NCBI RefSeq assembly: GCF_900114705.1
Contig: NZ_FOTW01000031.1
Coordinates: forward strand, 1 to 64,000
Origin: Rugamonas rubra
GTDB lineage: Bacteria; Pseudomonadota; Gammaproteobacteria; Burkholderiales; Burkholderiaceae_D
DNA: 64,000 nt
Reading direction: 5' to 3'
The notes under the pieces are model-generated. The model was not told the origin of the DNA. It was given only the letters and a program-made list of their open reading frames with translations, and did no database searches. Below, one piece after another: positions 9,301 through 20,575 of the stretch (position 1 is the first letter of the stretch; each line of letters starts with the position of its first letter). A program made the position numbers and the translations under genes.

Positions 9301-10437
9301 TTACAGCTTCTGTACGGCCGGCAGCACATAGTTGCGCAGGATGTCGAAGGGACGGTCGGCCTTGTCCGAGTTGTAGTTCTCGCCGGTGAAGACGACCACC
9401 AGGTCCGCCTCGGGGATGATGAAAATCATCTGCCCGCCGTTGCCCCAGGCGAAGCTCATGGTCACCTGCTTGCCGCCCACCTGCTCGAAGTGCAACCACC
9501 ACAGGTAGCCGTATTTCCAGCCGTTGTCGATGAGGGCCTGCTTGCCGGTCGAGCGGGCGATCCAGTCGGCCGACACCACCTGCTTGCCCTCCCACACGCC
9601 GCGTTGCAACACCAGCTGGCCCAGCTTGGCCAAGTCGCGCGGGCGCAGTTGCAGGTGGCCACCGGTGTCGGTCTGGCGGTGGTTGTCGAAGTCGGCCCAG
9701 CGCGCCTGTGTGATGCCCAGCGGATTGAACAGGCCGGCGCTGGCGAACGCCGGGATCGACTGCTTGCTGGCCTCGGCGACCACGCGCCCCAGCGCCACCA
9801 CGCCGGCGGTGCAATAGTGGCCCTCGCCGCCGGGCGCGGCGCGCTGCGGCAGGTTGACGAAGAAGCCGACCCAGTCGGTGGTGGGGTACATCTTGTCCTC
9901 GTTGCCCGGCGAGCCGGCGTCGCGGTCGTCGCAGGCGAGGCCGCTGCTCATCGTCAACACGTTGGCCAGGGTGATGTTCTGCTTCAGGGCCGGTGCGCCC
10001 GGATAGGCCGCGCCCAGGTACTTGCTGATCGGATCGTCGACGCTGGCGACCAGGCGCTGGTCGATGGCGATGCCGACCAGCAGCGAGGTGATGCTCTTGG
10101 TGGCCGAGCGCAGGTCGTGCAGCGTGTCCTTGTTGTAGCCGTTCCAGTACTGCTCCAGCACCGGCTTGCCGTGGCGCAGCACCAGCATGCTGGCCATGCC
10201 GTGCACAGCCGGCGCCGGCAACTCGCTGACGGCGCGGCCGAGCATGGCGCCGTCCATGCCCACCTCGGCCGCCGGCGCGATGACCCAGCGCTCGGTATCG
10301 TTGGGCGGCACCGGCACCGGCGGGCTTGAATTGCCGCCGGCGCCACCGCCACCGCAGGCGTTCAGCAGCAGCCCCAGGACGGCACAGGCGGCCAGCGAGG
10401 CGGCGCGCTGCGGGAGGAGTTTCTTGCTGCGGTTCAT
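9301..10437 (-). CDS. Beta-lactamase-like serine hydrolase lipoprotein
   Basis: A 378-residue member of the class C beta-lactamase/penicillin-binding-protein-like family. The signal sequence ends in a lipobox, L-L-N-A-C, with Cys28, followed by a Gly/Pro linker, so export and lipid anchoring are expected. The nucleophile motif S-A-T-K gives Ser111 and Lys114, and H-Y-C-T-A-G supplies Tyr208 in the second motif. Family members include esterases, D-aminopeptidases and 6-aminohexanoate-dimer hydrolases, so beta-lactam resistance should not be assumed. The gene is monocistronic; the LysR gene upstream is on the same strand, separated by 111 bp. Confidence 0.85.
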   Translation of the reverse strand: MNRSKKLLPQRAASLAACAVLGLLLNACGGGGAGGNSSPPVPVPPNDTERWVIAPAAEVGMDGAMLGRAVSELPAPAVHGMASMLVLRHGKPVLEQYWNGYNKDTLHDLRSATKSITSLLVGIAIDQRLVASVDDPISKYLGAAYPGAPALKQNITLANVLTMSSGLACDDRDAGSPGNEDKMYPTTDWVGFFVNLPQRAAPGGEGHYCTAGVVALGRVVAEASKQSIPAFASAGLFNPLGITQARWADFDNHRQTDTGGHLQLRPRDLAKLGQLVLQRGVWEGKQVVSADWIARSTGKQALIDNGWKYGYLWWLHFEQVGGKQVTMSFAWGNGGQMIFIIPEADLVVVFTGENYNSDKADRPFDILRNYVLPAVQKL

Positions 10438-10548
10438 AGGCGGTTCCTGTCATGGTGAGGCGAGACGGTGGCGGGCCGCCGTGCCGAGAAATTATCAAGA
10501 ATGCAAATTGCAATCCTAGCAATTTTCCACCACATTGTGGGAAATGTT

Positions 10549-11433
10549 TTAGTCCTCCTGGAAACGCTCCGTCAGAAAATCGACAAAGCTGCGCAGCTTG
10601 GGCGAGCGATAGCGGTCCGGCAAATAGACCACGCTCATCGGCCGGCTGGCCAGCTCGTGCTCGGGGAACAGGCGCACCAGGCGGCCGGCGCGCACATCGG
10701 CCTGCAGCAGGATCGCCGGTTGCAGCACGATGCCCAGGCCGTGCAAGGCGGCCACCCGCAGTGCCTGGCCGTGGTTGACCTGCAAACGGCCCGAGATCGG
10801 CACGCGGCTGGTGCCGTCCTGGTCGCTCAAACGCCAATGCGCCAGCACCGAGGGGGCAAACGACAGGCACTCGTGGCGGCTGAGGTCCTCCGGCACGGCC
10901 GGCGTGCCGCGCCGCGCCAGGTAGTCGGGCGAGGCGCACAACATCATCCGGTATGGCGCCAAGGGCTTGGCGATCAGCGCCGAGTCGGGCAACTGGCCGA
11001 TGCGGATGGCCGCCTCGAAGCCCTCCTCGACCAGATCGACCACGCGGTCGCACAAGGCGACGTCGACGCTGACGTCGGGATAGCGGTCGAGGTAGTCGCG
11101 CAGCGCCGGCATCAACGCCTCGGTGCCGAAGGTGACCGGGGCGCTGATGCGCAACTGGCCGGCCGGCGCCAGTTGCATCTGCTGCGCCTGGGCGTCGGTT
11201 TCCGCCACCAGACGGAGGATTTCCTTGCAGCGCAGGTAGTAGTCCTCGCCGAAGGCGGTCAGGTGCTGGCGCCGCGTGGTGCGGTTGAGCAGGCGCATGC
11301 CCAGCCGCTTCTCCAGCGTGCGCAGATGGTTGCCGGCCATCGTAGCCGAGATGCCGCAGGCCGTGGCGGCGGCGCTCAGGCTACCCTTTTCGGCCGCCGC
11401 GACGTAGACCTTCATGCTGTCGAGCAAATCCAT
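10549..11433 (-). CDS. LysR-family transcriptional regulator
   Basis: A 294-residue LysR regulator. The N-terminal winged helix-turn-helix (about 3-60) contains S-L-S-A-A-A-T-A-C-G-I-S-A and L-R-T-L-E-K-R-L-G-M-R-L-L-N-R-T-T-R, and a substrate-binding domain fills the rest. It is transcribed divergently from the SDR/quinone-reductase pair starting at 11574, the usual arrangement for a LysR protein and its target, so I infer control of those two genes. The 140-bp gap between them is A/T-enriched and should hold both promoters. The effector is unknown. Confidence 0.9.
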   Translation of the reverse strand: MDLLDSMKVYVAAAEKGSLSAAATACGISATMAGNHLRTLEKRLGMRLLNRTTRRQHLTAFGEDYYLRCKEILRLVAETDAQAQQMQLAPAGQLRISAPVTFGTEALMPALRDYLDRYPDVSVDVALCDRVVDLVEEGFEAAIRIGQLPDSALIAKPLAPYRMMLCASPDYLARRGTPAVPEDLSRHECLSFAPSVLAHWRLSDQDGTSRVPISGRLQVNHGQALRVAALHGLGIVLQPAILLQADVRAGRLVRLFPEHELASRPMSVVYLPDRYRSPKLRSFVDFLTERFQED

Positions 11434-11573
11434 TCAACACTCCTGCTTTCAAATCACTCAAGTATCAAGCAGTTTATCTCGAATAGATTTTAAATAACAC
11501 TGGAGCCTTGCTTGCACATGGAACGGCCGAGCGCCGTTCCGCGGCAAGCCCCCTCAACTACCCAGGAGCCATC

Positions 11574-12332
11574 ATGGATTTGCAACTCGAACAACGTAGC
11601 GCGCTGGTCTCCGGTGCCAGCGCCGGCATCGGCGCCGGCGTGGCGCGCGTACTCGCCAGCCAGGGCGTGCGCGTGGCCATCACCGCGCGCCGCCGCGACC
11701 TGCTGGAAGGACTCGCCGCGCGGATCGTCGCCGACGGTGGCGCCAGGCCCGTCATCATCGTCGGCGACATCACCGACGCGCGGGACACCCAGCGCATCGC
11801 CGCCGAAGCCGGCGCCGCGCTCGGCGGCATCGACATTTTGGTCAACTGCGCCGGCGGCTCGCGGCCGATCGGCCCGGACGCGCCGGACGCCGACTGGGAC
11901 GAGGCCTTCGCCCTGAACTTCACGGCGGCGCGCCGCCTGACGCAGGCGCTGCTGCCGGCCATGCGGGCGCGGCGCTGGGGCCGCGTCATCAACATCAGCG
12001 GTTCGATGGAGCCGCGCTCGCTGAACGCGGCCAGCGCCGCCAAGGCCGCCCTGCACCTGTGGGCCAAGGGCCTGGCCGGCGACGTGGCGGCCGACGGCGT
12101 CACCGTCAACTGCATCCCGCCCGGCCGCATCAACAGCGAGCAGATCCTCGGCAAGCTGCATCCGACCGAAGAAAGCCGGCGCGACTTCATCGAACGCAAC
12201 ATTCCCATCGGCTACTTCGGCGAGCCGGAGGACATCGCCCAGCTGGTCGCCTTCCTCGCCTCGCCGCTGGCGCGCTACATCACCGGCGCGGTGATTCCGG
12301 TCGACGGCGGCATGCACTATTTCGCCCATTGA
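11574..12332 (+). CDS. Short-chain dehydrogenase/reductase family protein lacking the catalytic Tyr
   Basis: A 252-residue SDR. The start at 11574 follows CAGGAG and removes an implausible 22-residue extension. The cofactor motif G-A-S-A-G-I-G lies at residues 14-20 and N-C-A-G at 91-94. The expected Y-x-x-x-K motif reads A-S-A-A-K, with Lys157 present but Ala153 where Tyr should be. The C-terminus, I-P-V-D-G-G-M, is typical of the family. It is followed 50 bp later by a quinone-reductase-like gene on the same strand and is probably controlled by the divergent LysR regulator. Loss of the Tyr suggests altered chemistry or a non-catalytic role. Confidence 0.85.
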   Translation: MDLQLEQRSALVSGASAGIGAGVARVLASQGVRVAITARRRDLLEGLAARIVADGGARPVIIVGDITDARDTQRIAAEAGAALGGIDILVNCAGGSRPIGPDAPDADWDEAFALNFTAARRLTQALLPAMRARRWGRVINISGSMEPRSLNAASAAKAALHLWAKGLAGDVAADGVTVNCIPPGRINSEQILGKLHPTEESRRDFIERNIPIGYFGEPEDIAQLVAFLASPLARYITGAVIPVDGGMHYFAH

Positions 12333-12382
12333 GCGTGCACTAAGTAGCCCCGTTCACTATTTTCCACTGCAGAGACAAACAC

Positions 12383-13387
12383 ATGAAAGCCATTCAACTC
12401 ACCGCCCCCTCGCTCGACGCCTTCCGCCGCACCGAACTGCCCGAACCTAAGGCCGCGCGCGGCGAGGTTCTGCTGCGCCTGCGCGCCGCCAGCCTGAACT
12501 TTGTCGACGTCGCCATCGCCACCGGCAACTTCCCCGGCGCCAGCTTCCCGATGGTTCCGGTGGCCGACGGCGCCGGCGAGATCGCCGCGCTGGGCGACGG
12601 CGTCGACGGCTGGAAGGTGGGCGAGCGCGTGGTGCCGCACTTCATGCCGAACTGGCTGGGCGGCGCCATCACGCCGCACAACGTGGCGGCGCTGCGCGGC
12701 ATCTCCCTGCCCGGCTCGCTGGCCGAGTACGTCGCCGTGCCCGCCAGCAGCCTGGTGGCCCTGCCCGCCCACCTCGACTTCGTCCACGGCGCCGCGCTGC
12801 CGATCGCCGCGACCACGGCCTGGAACGCCGTGCGCTCGGCGCAGTTGCGGCCCGGCGCCGTGGTGCTGCTGTTGGGCACGGGCGGCGTCAGCATCTTCGC
12901 CCTGCAGTTCGCCAAGGCGCACGGCGCCACGGTGATCCTCGCCTCCTCGTCCGACGACAAGCTGGAGCGCGCCCGCCAGCTCGGCGCCGACCAGCTGATC
13001 AACTACCGCGCCACGCCGGCCTGGGACGAGGAGGTGTTGCGGCTGACCGGCGGACGCGGCGCCGACTTGGTGGTGGAGACGGTGGGCGGCGCCACCATCG
13101 CCCGCTCGCTCAACGCGGCGGCGCTGGGCGGCACGGTGTTCACGGTCGGCTTCGTTAGCGGCACGGCGGCGCCTATCGACCTGCTGCCGATCATCGTCAA
13201 GGCGCTGCGCATCGTCGGCAACAACACCGGCTCGGTGGCCGACCTGGCCGATGCGGTGCGCGCCATCGCCGCGCACCGCATCGTGCCGCTGATCGACCGC
13301 GTGTTCGACATCGAAGAGACCGCCGCCGCGTATGCCGAACTGGCCGCCGGCGGCCGCCACTTCGGCAAGATCGCCATCGCGCATTAA
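12383..13387 (+). CDS. NAD(P)H:quinone oxidoreductase-like medium-chain dehydrogenase
   Basis: A 334-residue MDR-superfamily protein. The N-terminal GroES-like domain contains A-S-L-N-F-V-D-V-A-I and P-V-A-D-G-A-G-E-I. The nucleotide-binding domain contains L-L-L-G-T-G-G-V-S-I-F-A-L-Q-F-A-K. The structural-zinc cysteines of alcohol dehydrogenases are absent, favouring the zinc-independent quinone-oxidoreductase group. It lies 50 bp after the SDR gene, probably as an operon under the divergent LysR regulator. The natural substrate is not evident. Confidence 0.88.
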   Translation: MKAIQLTAPSLDAFRRTELPEPKAARGEVLLRLRAASLNFVDVAIATGNFPGASFPMVPVADGAGEIAALGDGVDGWKVGERVVPHFMPNWLGGAITPHNVAALRGISLPGSLAEYVAVPASSLVALPAHLDFVHGAALPIAATTAWNAVRSAQLRPGAVVLLLGTGGVSIFALQFAKAHGATVILASSSDDKLERARQLGADQLINYRATPAWDEEVLRLTGGRGADLVVETVGGATIARSLNAAALGGTVFTVGFVSGTAAPIDLLPIIVKALRIVGNNTGSVADLADAVRAIAAHRIVPLIDRVFDIEETAAAYAELAAGGRHFGKIAIAH

Positions 13388-13394
13388 GCTACGA

Positions 13395-13434
13395 AAAAAA
13401 AACCGGCCAGCCTGCGGCCGCCGGGGTTTTTCTT
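13395..13434. terminator. Imperfect bidirectional terminator between convergent genes
   Basis: An A-run followed by CCGGCC, a short loop, and GGCCGCCGGGG with a T-run lies between the ends of the quinone-reductase gene (plus) and the PHB depolymerase gene (minus). The stem is imperfect, with a bulge. Confidence 0.55.
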
Positions 13435-13458
13435 GATCCGCTCTCGCGGCGAACTGGC

Positions 13459-14547
13459 CTAGTAGTGGGCGCCCATCACCCTATCGACCATGGCCTTGAT
13501 CATTGCCGGCTGCACGCCGCTCTGCAAGGGATACTGCGGCCCGGTGTAGCCCCAGAAGTCCCAGCAGCCCTGCGGGTTGAACGGAACGGCGGACGAGACG
13601 ATCAATTGCGGATAAACGATCAGCAGCTTGTTGGTGTCGGCATACTCGTTCAGTCCGCTGTTGTTGATGAAGCCGTTGCCGATCACGCCGTAACCCTGCA
13701 GGCAGCCATGCAGCGCGACAACCACCTTGCAGCCGGCGTTGGCCGCGCAGTAGGTCGGCACGTAGACGTAGCCGGTGTTGTCGACGCTGTAGGCGCTGGC
13801 CGCGCCGAAGGGCACGAAGGCCGTCTGGTCGAAAGGCACCATGGTGCCGGACGCCGTCGCCGCACGCCCGACGACCGAGCCGTACATCTGCTTGATCATG
13901 TCGTGTTCGGGATCGTTGCCGCAGTTGTTGATGAAGGGCGAGCCCTTGAAGGTGCAGGCGTTGACCACGGTGTTCGGCCCGCTGCCGCTCCAGGTGCCGC
14001 CGGTGGCCGCCTTCCAGGTCACCCAGGAATGCTCGGCGGCGGACTTGTTGTTGTAGGCGATGTTGCCGGCGGACGTGTAGTGCTGGTAGTAGGTCTGCAG
14101 CCAGTTGACGACGGGCTGCACCACCACCGTGTCGTTGGTGCCGGAATACAGATAGATTTTTTGTTGCGCCAAGTTGCTGGTCGGGTCGATCCAGCCGCTG
14201 CTGGCCCACAAGGTGGTGTCCGTCTCGAGGACATTGAGGCCGGTGTGGTTGATCGCCGGATTGTTCTGCATGCAGGTAGTGGTGGCGACGTCGACATTGG
14301 CCACCGCGCAGTAGTAAGGCCCGCCGGCGAACACCGCCGCGCCGGTGAAGGTCTGCGAATAGGCGATCGACATTTGCACCGCCATGAAGCCGCCCGACGA
14401 GATGCCGGCCACGGTCGGCTTGACCGCGCCATACGATAGCAGGGCCGGCGCGCCGGCGGCGCTGGCACCGACCGGCACGGCGGACAACAGCAGCGCGCCG
14501 ATGGCGCCCAACATCGTCGATAGGACCGTATTTTTCCGTTTGCTCAT
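13459..14547 (-). CDS. Extracellular short-chain PHB depolymerase-like esterase
   Basis: A 362-residue secreted hydrolase. The start at 14547 has AAGGGAAG upstream and gives a classical signal peptide (residues 1-31, ending in A-S-A-A). The lipase box is G-I-S-S-G with Ser50. A conserved A-L-H-G-C-L-Q-G segment and P-Q-G-C-W-D-F-W-G near the C-terminus match poly(3-hydroxybutyrate) depolymerases that lack the separate substrate-binding domain. It should cleave amorphous or denatured PHB in the periplasm or outside the cell. Several Cys residues suggest disulfides. The gene is monocistronic. Confidence 0.85.
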   Translation of the reverse strand: MSKRKNTVLSTMLGAIGALLLSAVPVGASAAGAPALLSYGAVKPTVAGISSGGFMAVQMSIAYSQTFTGAAVFAGGPYYCAVANVDVATTTCMQNNPAINHTGLNVLETDTTLWASSGWIDPTSNLAQQKIYLYSGTNDTVVVQPVVNWLQTYYQHYTSAGNIAYNNKSAAEHSWVTWKAATGGTWSGSGPNTVVNACTFKGSPFINNCGNDPEHDMIKQMYGSVVGRAATASGTMVPFDQTAFVPFGAASAYSVDNTGYVYVPTYCAANAGCKVVVALHGCLQGYGVIGNGFINNSGLNEYADTNKLLIVYPQLIVSSAVPFNPQGCWDFWGYTGPQYPLQSGVQPAMIKAMVDRVMGAHY

Positions 14548-14702
14548 GATGCGCTTCCCTTCGGGTGAGTGGGTGGCTTGCACATGGTGGACAAGGTGCA
14601 ATGCCGACCAACATAGCAGTTTGGACGCGCCGAGAGGTTGCAATTACGATAATTCAAGCCGGATTGCGGCGCTTATTGAGCAAAATCAACAAGCAAGCAA
14701 AA

Positions 14703-14732
14703 AGCCCCGTAACTTCAATAAGTTGCGGGGCT
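14703..14732 (-). terminator. Rho-independent terminator of the ATPase gene
   Basis: A 13-bp stem (14703-14715 with 14720-14732, one mismatch) and a CAAT loop, followed on the minus strand by a short T-run. It lies 30 bp beyond the ATPase stop codon. Confidence 0.75.
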
Positions 14733-14763
14733 ACAGGACGCCCATCCACCTCGGCATAAGACG

Positions 14764-16266
14764 TTAAAACAGCGCCGCGTAGTCGTTCAGGTCCCGGGCG
14801 ATGTATCCCTTGGCGGTAAAATGGGCACGGTCGCCCTGAGTAAGCGTCGGAGAGAAAAGAACCATTTCTTTAGTCCAGTCCTGCATATGCCGATGCTGCC
14901 TTGCGGAAATAAAACCCTCGACGTGCCTCTCGAACTCCGCAACCGACGTATTGGTGTGTGCATCGGCCGAACGTTTGCACGACCCGAACCGTACGCGCTT
15001 GTTTGTCTCGTCCAGCGCCACCAAGTCAATTTCGATATTGCGGCTGGCGTCCTTGGGACGGTTCCAGTAGCCCAACTGCATACTCGACAGTTCGAAATCG
15101 CCCTTGCCCTTACGCGAACACTCTTGCTGCAGCTTGCGAATGAGTTTCTCGAAAGCGAAGCCCTCCAAACCCATTAGTCGCGGCCTGGCCAGCTCCAGCG
15201 TTTTCTCGATCGGTTTCATGCGCGCCGCCTCTCGCGCTGGCTTGGCCACCGCCAACCAGGCCTGAAGGAAATTGTCGGCGATGTAGTAACGCGCGTTGCG
15301 GCTCTTCTCATCCGAGAAAACAGGATTGAGTTTGGAAATCATCTCGTAGTTTGTGACGAGCTTGCCAAGGTAGGCACTGATTTGCGTTTTCTCCTCCGGC
15401 GCGCCAACACCAGCCAGCAACTCGCCGTTGCCGCAGCCTGCATGGTCGGCCAAGAAGGTCAGCATCGAAAGCGAGCGCCCTCGAAGCTCCCGTAGAAACC
15501 AAGTGTCAGCTTCTTCCGATAAGGGGCTGGAGCTACGTAGGAACATTCTAGTCAGCAATTCATCGGCGAACTTTTCCGGCCCAACTTGATAGAGGTCCTG
15601 CTCGAAAGCATCATGATAAAATTTTGGCACCCCTTCGAAGAACGTCCAGAGCGTGAGCCATTGCGAGGGCGCCAGCACGTCTTGGCTACGAAAGACGTCC
15701 AGCAAGTCCTCGAAATCCCAATGGTCCAACTTGATGCGCTGGGTGAGCCGGCCGTAGAGCGGCGCCCCTTTGTCTTCGAGAAGTTGGTTCATGTCGGCGT
15801 GCAGAGAGCCCAGAACAAACAAGCCCCCCTGCTTGATGTTTGAGTCGCGCAGCTTGTCGACCTCCGCCTGTAAAAATGAGTTGAAACGCTTCAACGCGGC
15901 GCGGGTGAAGTACTGGAACTCGTCGATGACAACAACTAGCCCTGCTCGGCAAAGTTCGCCAATCGCCCGCGCCATGGAAGGAAAATCCACCACCGTTACG
16001 CTCAAGCTTCGCGCCAGACCGTGGTCACAATCGGTCAATGCGCGCTGGAAAGTAGTCGCTACGTCGCGCTCGTCCGAGTCAGGGACCTGCATATAAAGCA
16101 GGCGCTCGGAGAGAGTGCCATCATCTTTGGCTAGCTGTGACAGCAAGGATGTCTTACCAATCCGACGGCGCCCTTCAATGCGACAAAAGAACCACCGTCC
16201 CGCATTTACAATGCGGTTCAGCTCCGAAAGCGGCTCAGTCCGGCCGTAAAATTTCCAATCAGCCAT
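14764..16266 (-). CDS. ATPase_2/DUF234-type ATP-binding protein
   Basis: A 500-residue AAA-type ATPase. Walker A is E-G-R-R-R-I-G-K-T-S (31-40) and Walker B is V-V-V-I-D-E-F-Q (111-118). A winged-helix-like middle region follows. The C-terminal part (about 370-450) has F-E-K-L-I-R and I-E-I-D-L-V-A-L followed by a conserved Lys, a pattern of DUF234/PD-(D/E)xK-like domains. The gene is visibly less GC-rich than its neighbours and stands alone between a PHB depolymerase and ssb, suggesting horizontal acquisition. Such archaeal-type ATPases are poorly characterised; a nucleic-acid or defence role is possible but unproven. Confidence 0.8.
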   Translation of the reverse strand: MADWKFYGRTEPLSELNRIVNAGRWFFCRIEGRRRIGKTSLLSQLAKDDGTLSERLLYMQVPDSDERDVATTFQRALTDCDHGLARSLSVTVVDFPSMARAIGELCRAGLVVVIDEFQYFTRAALKRFNSFLQAEVDKLRDSNIKQGGLFVLGSLHADMNQLLEDKGAPLYGRLTQRIKLDHWDFEDLLDVFRSQDVLAPSQWLTLWTFFEGVPKFYHDAFEQDLYQVGPEKFADELLTRMFLRSSSPLSEEADTWFLRELRGRSLSMLTFLADHAGCGNGELLAGVGAPEEKTQISAYLGKLVTNYEMISKLNPVFSDEKSRNARYYIADNFLQAWLAVAKPAREAARMKPIEKTLELARPRLMGLEGFAFEKLIRKLQQECSRKGKGDFELSSMQLGYWNRPKDASRNIEIDLVALDETNKRVRFGSCKRSADAHTNTSVAEFERHVEGFISARQHRHMQDWTKEMVLFSPTLTQGDRAHFTAKGYIARDLNDYAALF

Positions 16267-16276
16267 GTTTTCACCA

Positions 16277-16298
16277 TAAGATAATAAAAATTATCTTA
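16277..16298. promoter_or_regulatory. AT-rich palindrome just upstream of the ATPase gene
   Basis: TAAGATAAT, a four-A spacer, and ATTATCTTA form a perfect 9-bp inverted repeat ending 11 bases before the ATPase start codon. Its position fits an operator or a structured leader. Which protein binds it is unknown. Confidence 0.5.
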
Positions 16299-16468
16299 CA
16301 CCATATCCGCTTGTAAGCCAGTGATTTCATTGAATTTTTCCGTTCTCGCCCGGAACTGAAATACATGAGGTGTTAACTTAGGGTTCGAACTTTGTCGTTC
16401 GCCCTCCCGCTCGGCTTGGCCGGGTTACGATGGTCGATGCCCAGGTGATAGCACCGTTCTACATAAGT

Positions 16469-16499
16469 AAAAAGCCCGCGCTTCTCTCGAAGAACGGGC
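16469..16499 (-). terminator. Rho-independent terminator of ssb
   Basis: GCCCG and CTTC pair with GAAG and CGGGC (16474-16499), with a T-run on the minus strand at 16473-16469. It lies 30 bp beyond the ssb stop codon. Confidence 0.75.
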
Positions 16500-16529
16500 C
16501 TGATCAACAAAAACCTGACTTAGTACGAA

Positions 16530-17030
16530 TTAGAACGGGATGTCGTCATCCATGTCCGAGAAGTTCGGCGCCGGCTTCGGCGCTGGGCGCGGGGCCGGGG
16601 CTTGCTGCTGCGGACGCGGCGGCGGGGCCGGACGGCTAGGCGCCGGGGCATCGTAACCGCCGCCGTCGTCCATGCTGTCGCCACCACCCATGCCTTGGCG
16701 GCCACCCAGCATTTGCATCTGCTCGGCGATGATGTCGGTCGCGTATTTCTCGACGCCGTCTTTGTCGGTGTACTTGCGGGTCTGCAGGCGGCCTTCGACG
16801 TAGACCGAGGAACCTTTTTTCAGGTACTGGCCGACGATTTCAGCCAGGCGGCCGAAGAAGGAGATGCGGTGCCATTCGGTGAGCTCTTTCTGCTCGCCGG
16901 TGTTGCGGTCTTTCGACTTGTACGAGGTCGCCACCGCGATGTTGGCGATCGCGTCACCGCTAGGCATGTAGCGAATTTCCGGATCGCGACCCAGATTGCC
17001 GACGATGATGACTTTGTTGACTGATGCCAT
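16530..17030 (-). CDS. ssb: Single-stranded DNA-binding protein SSB
   Basis: A 166-residue SSB. The OB-fold (about 1-110) begins M-A-S-V-N-K-V-I-I-V-G-N-L-G, followed by a Gly/Pro/Gln-rich disordered linker and the acidic tail D-M-D-D-D-I-P-F that recruits partner proteins. Length and tail are standard. It is divergent from uvrA with a perfect LexA box between the two, as in enterobacteria. It coats ssDNA during replication, repair and recombination. Confidence 0.98.
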   Translation of the reverse strand: MASVNKVIIVGNLGRDPEIRYMPSGDAIANIAVATSYKSKDRNTGEQKELTEWHRISFFGRLAEIVGQYLKKGSSVYVEGRLQTRKYTDKDGVEKYATDIIAEQMQMLGGRQGMGGGDSMDDGGGYDAPAPSRPAPPPRPQQQAPAPRPAPKPAPNFSDMDDDIPF

Positions 17031-17394
17031 GTAAAAACTCCTGAATAACGGCGGCCGCCGGAGGCGGGCAGTTTAGTAGACTAAACCGCGATTATATGCC
17101 AAGGCTCCCGCTCGGCGACCAAAATTCCTCCGAACCCCCATGCAATTGGCGCAAGGAATTTTATGTTCGAAATGCAACTGAAACACGGAATACTGGTATT
17201 ATATACAGTATTCATCGTCACCCTCAAGAGCTGCGTCAAATCGGCGCGCATTGCCCTGTCCCGCTGTGGCCGGCCGGGCGCCACGCGCAAGTATTGAAAC
17301 CCAGCTATAGTGTCAGGTTGACCCGTTTTGGCCCCGTTATCGCTCTTTTTAGCGCGCGCCGGCCTCGCACCACCTCTTGAAAGCAAGGCAAAAC
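17031..17394. other. Divergent ssb/uvrA intergenic region
   Basis: A 364-bp regulatory region containing the shared LexA box at 17191-17210. No convincing small gene is seen; the GC-poor central part (about 17130-17220) is where promoters are expected. Confidence 0.7.
17191..17210. promoter_or_regulatory. LexA (SOS) box between ssb and uvrA
   Basis: TACTGGTATTATATACAGTA fits the consensus TACTG-N10-CAGTA exactly, with CTG at 17193-17195 and CAG at 17206-17208. It lies about 160 bp from ssb and 185 bp from uvrA and predicts SOS induction of one or both genes. Confidence 0.9.
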
Positions 17395-20241
<2,847 letters not shown>

Positions 20242-20269
20242 GCCGCCTGGTAGGGAGCGCCGGCAAGAC

Positions 20270-20365
20270 TTAGGCCGCGCCGGCGCGCTCGTTCCCGGCC
20301 TTCAACAGTGGCGTGATGGCCGGGTCGGCCATGCCGGCCGCGAAGTTCGCGCGGTCCTGCGTCAT
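20270..20365 (-). CDS. 31-residue peptide overlapping the small membrane gene
   Basis: The ATG at 20365 overlaps the stop codon of the upstream 47-codon gene (ATGA), with GGAGAG nearby, so translational coupling is plausible. The product is 31 residues, starts M-T-Q-D-R-A-N-F and has no recognised domain. It could be a genuine micropeptide or the truncated start of a lost gene. Confidence 0.35.
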   Translation of the reverse strand: MTQDRANFAAGMADPAITPLLKAGNERAGAA

Positions 20366-20505
20366 GGTTGCTCTCCTTCCTCGGTAGGTTCCTGAAAATC
20401 CGCGTTGCTGTCGGGCAGGGCCCGCAACACGGCGACCAAGTCGCTGCGGTGGACGGCGTAGGCGCCGGCCAACAACAGCAACAACAAGCCCAGCAAGATG
20501 TTCAT
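20362..20505 (-). CDS. 47-residue single-pass membrane protein
   Basis: A very strong ribosome-binding site (AAAGGAGGAAAGC) precedes ATG at 20505. The product has one membrane segment (M-N-I-L-L-G-L-L-L-L-L-L-A-G-A-Y) followed by a charged C-terminal tail ending in E-E-G-E. A perfect palindrome that also occurs, nearly unchanged, before the TetR gene lies 15 bp upstream, so TetR control is likely. I do not recognise the family. Confidence 0.6.
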   Translation of the reverse strand: MNILLGLLLLLLAGAYAVHRSDLVAVLRALPDSNADFQEPTEEGEQP

Positions 20506-20520
20506 GCTTTCCTCCTTTTT

Positions 20521-20540
20521 CGCACACGTGTGCGAAATTA
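20521..20540. promoter_or_regulatory. Candidate TetR operator 1
   Basis: CGCACACGTGTGCG is a perfect 14-bp palindrome followed by AAATT. GCACAC-N2-GTGCGAAAT recurs before the TetR gene at 21207. The site lies between the small membrane gene and the 3' end of the TetR gene. Confidence 0.65.
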
Positions 20541-20575
20541 CTTCAAAAAAAGGCCGCGCGCACAGCGGCACGCGG

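Noticed and set aside
10300..10437. Beta-lactam resistance gene
   Set aside because: The serine hydrolase family is broad; the second motif is Y-C-T rather than Y-x-N and no ampR-type context is present, so resistance is not supported.
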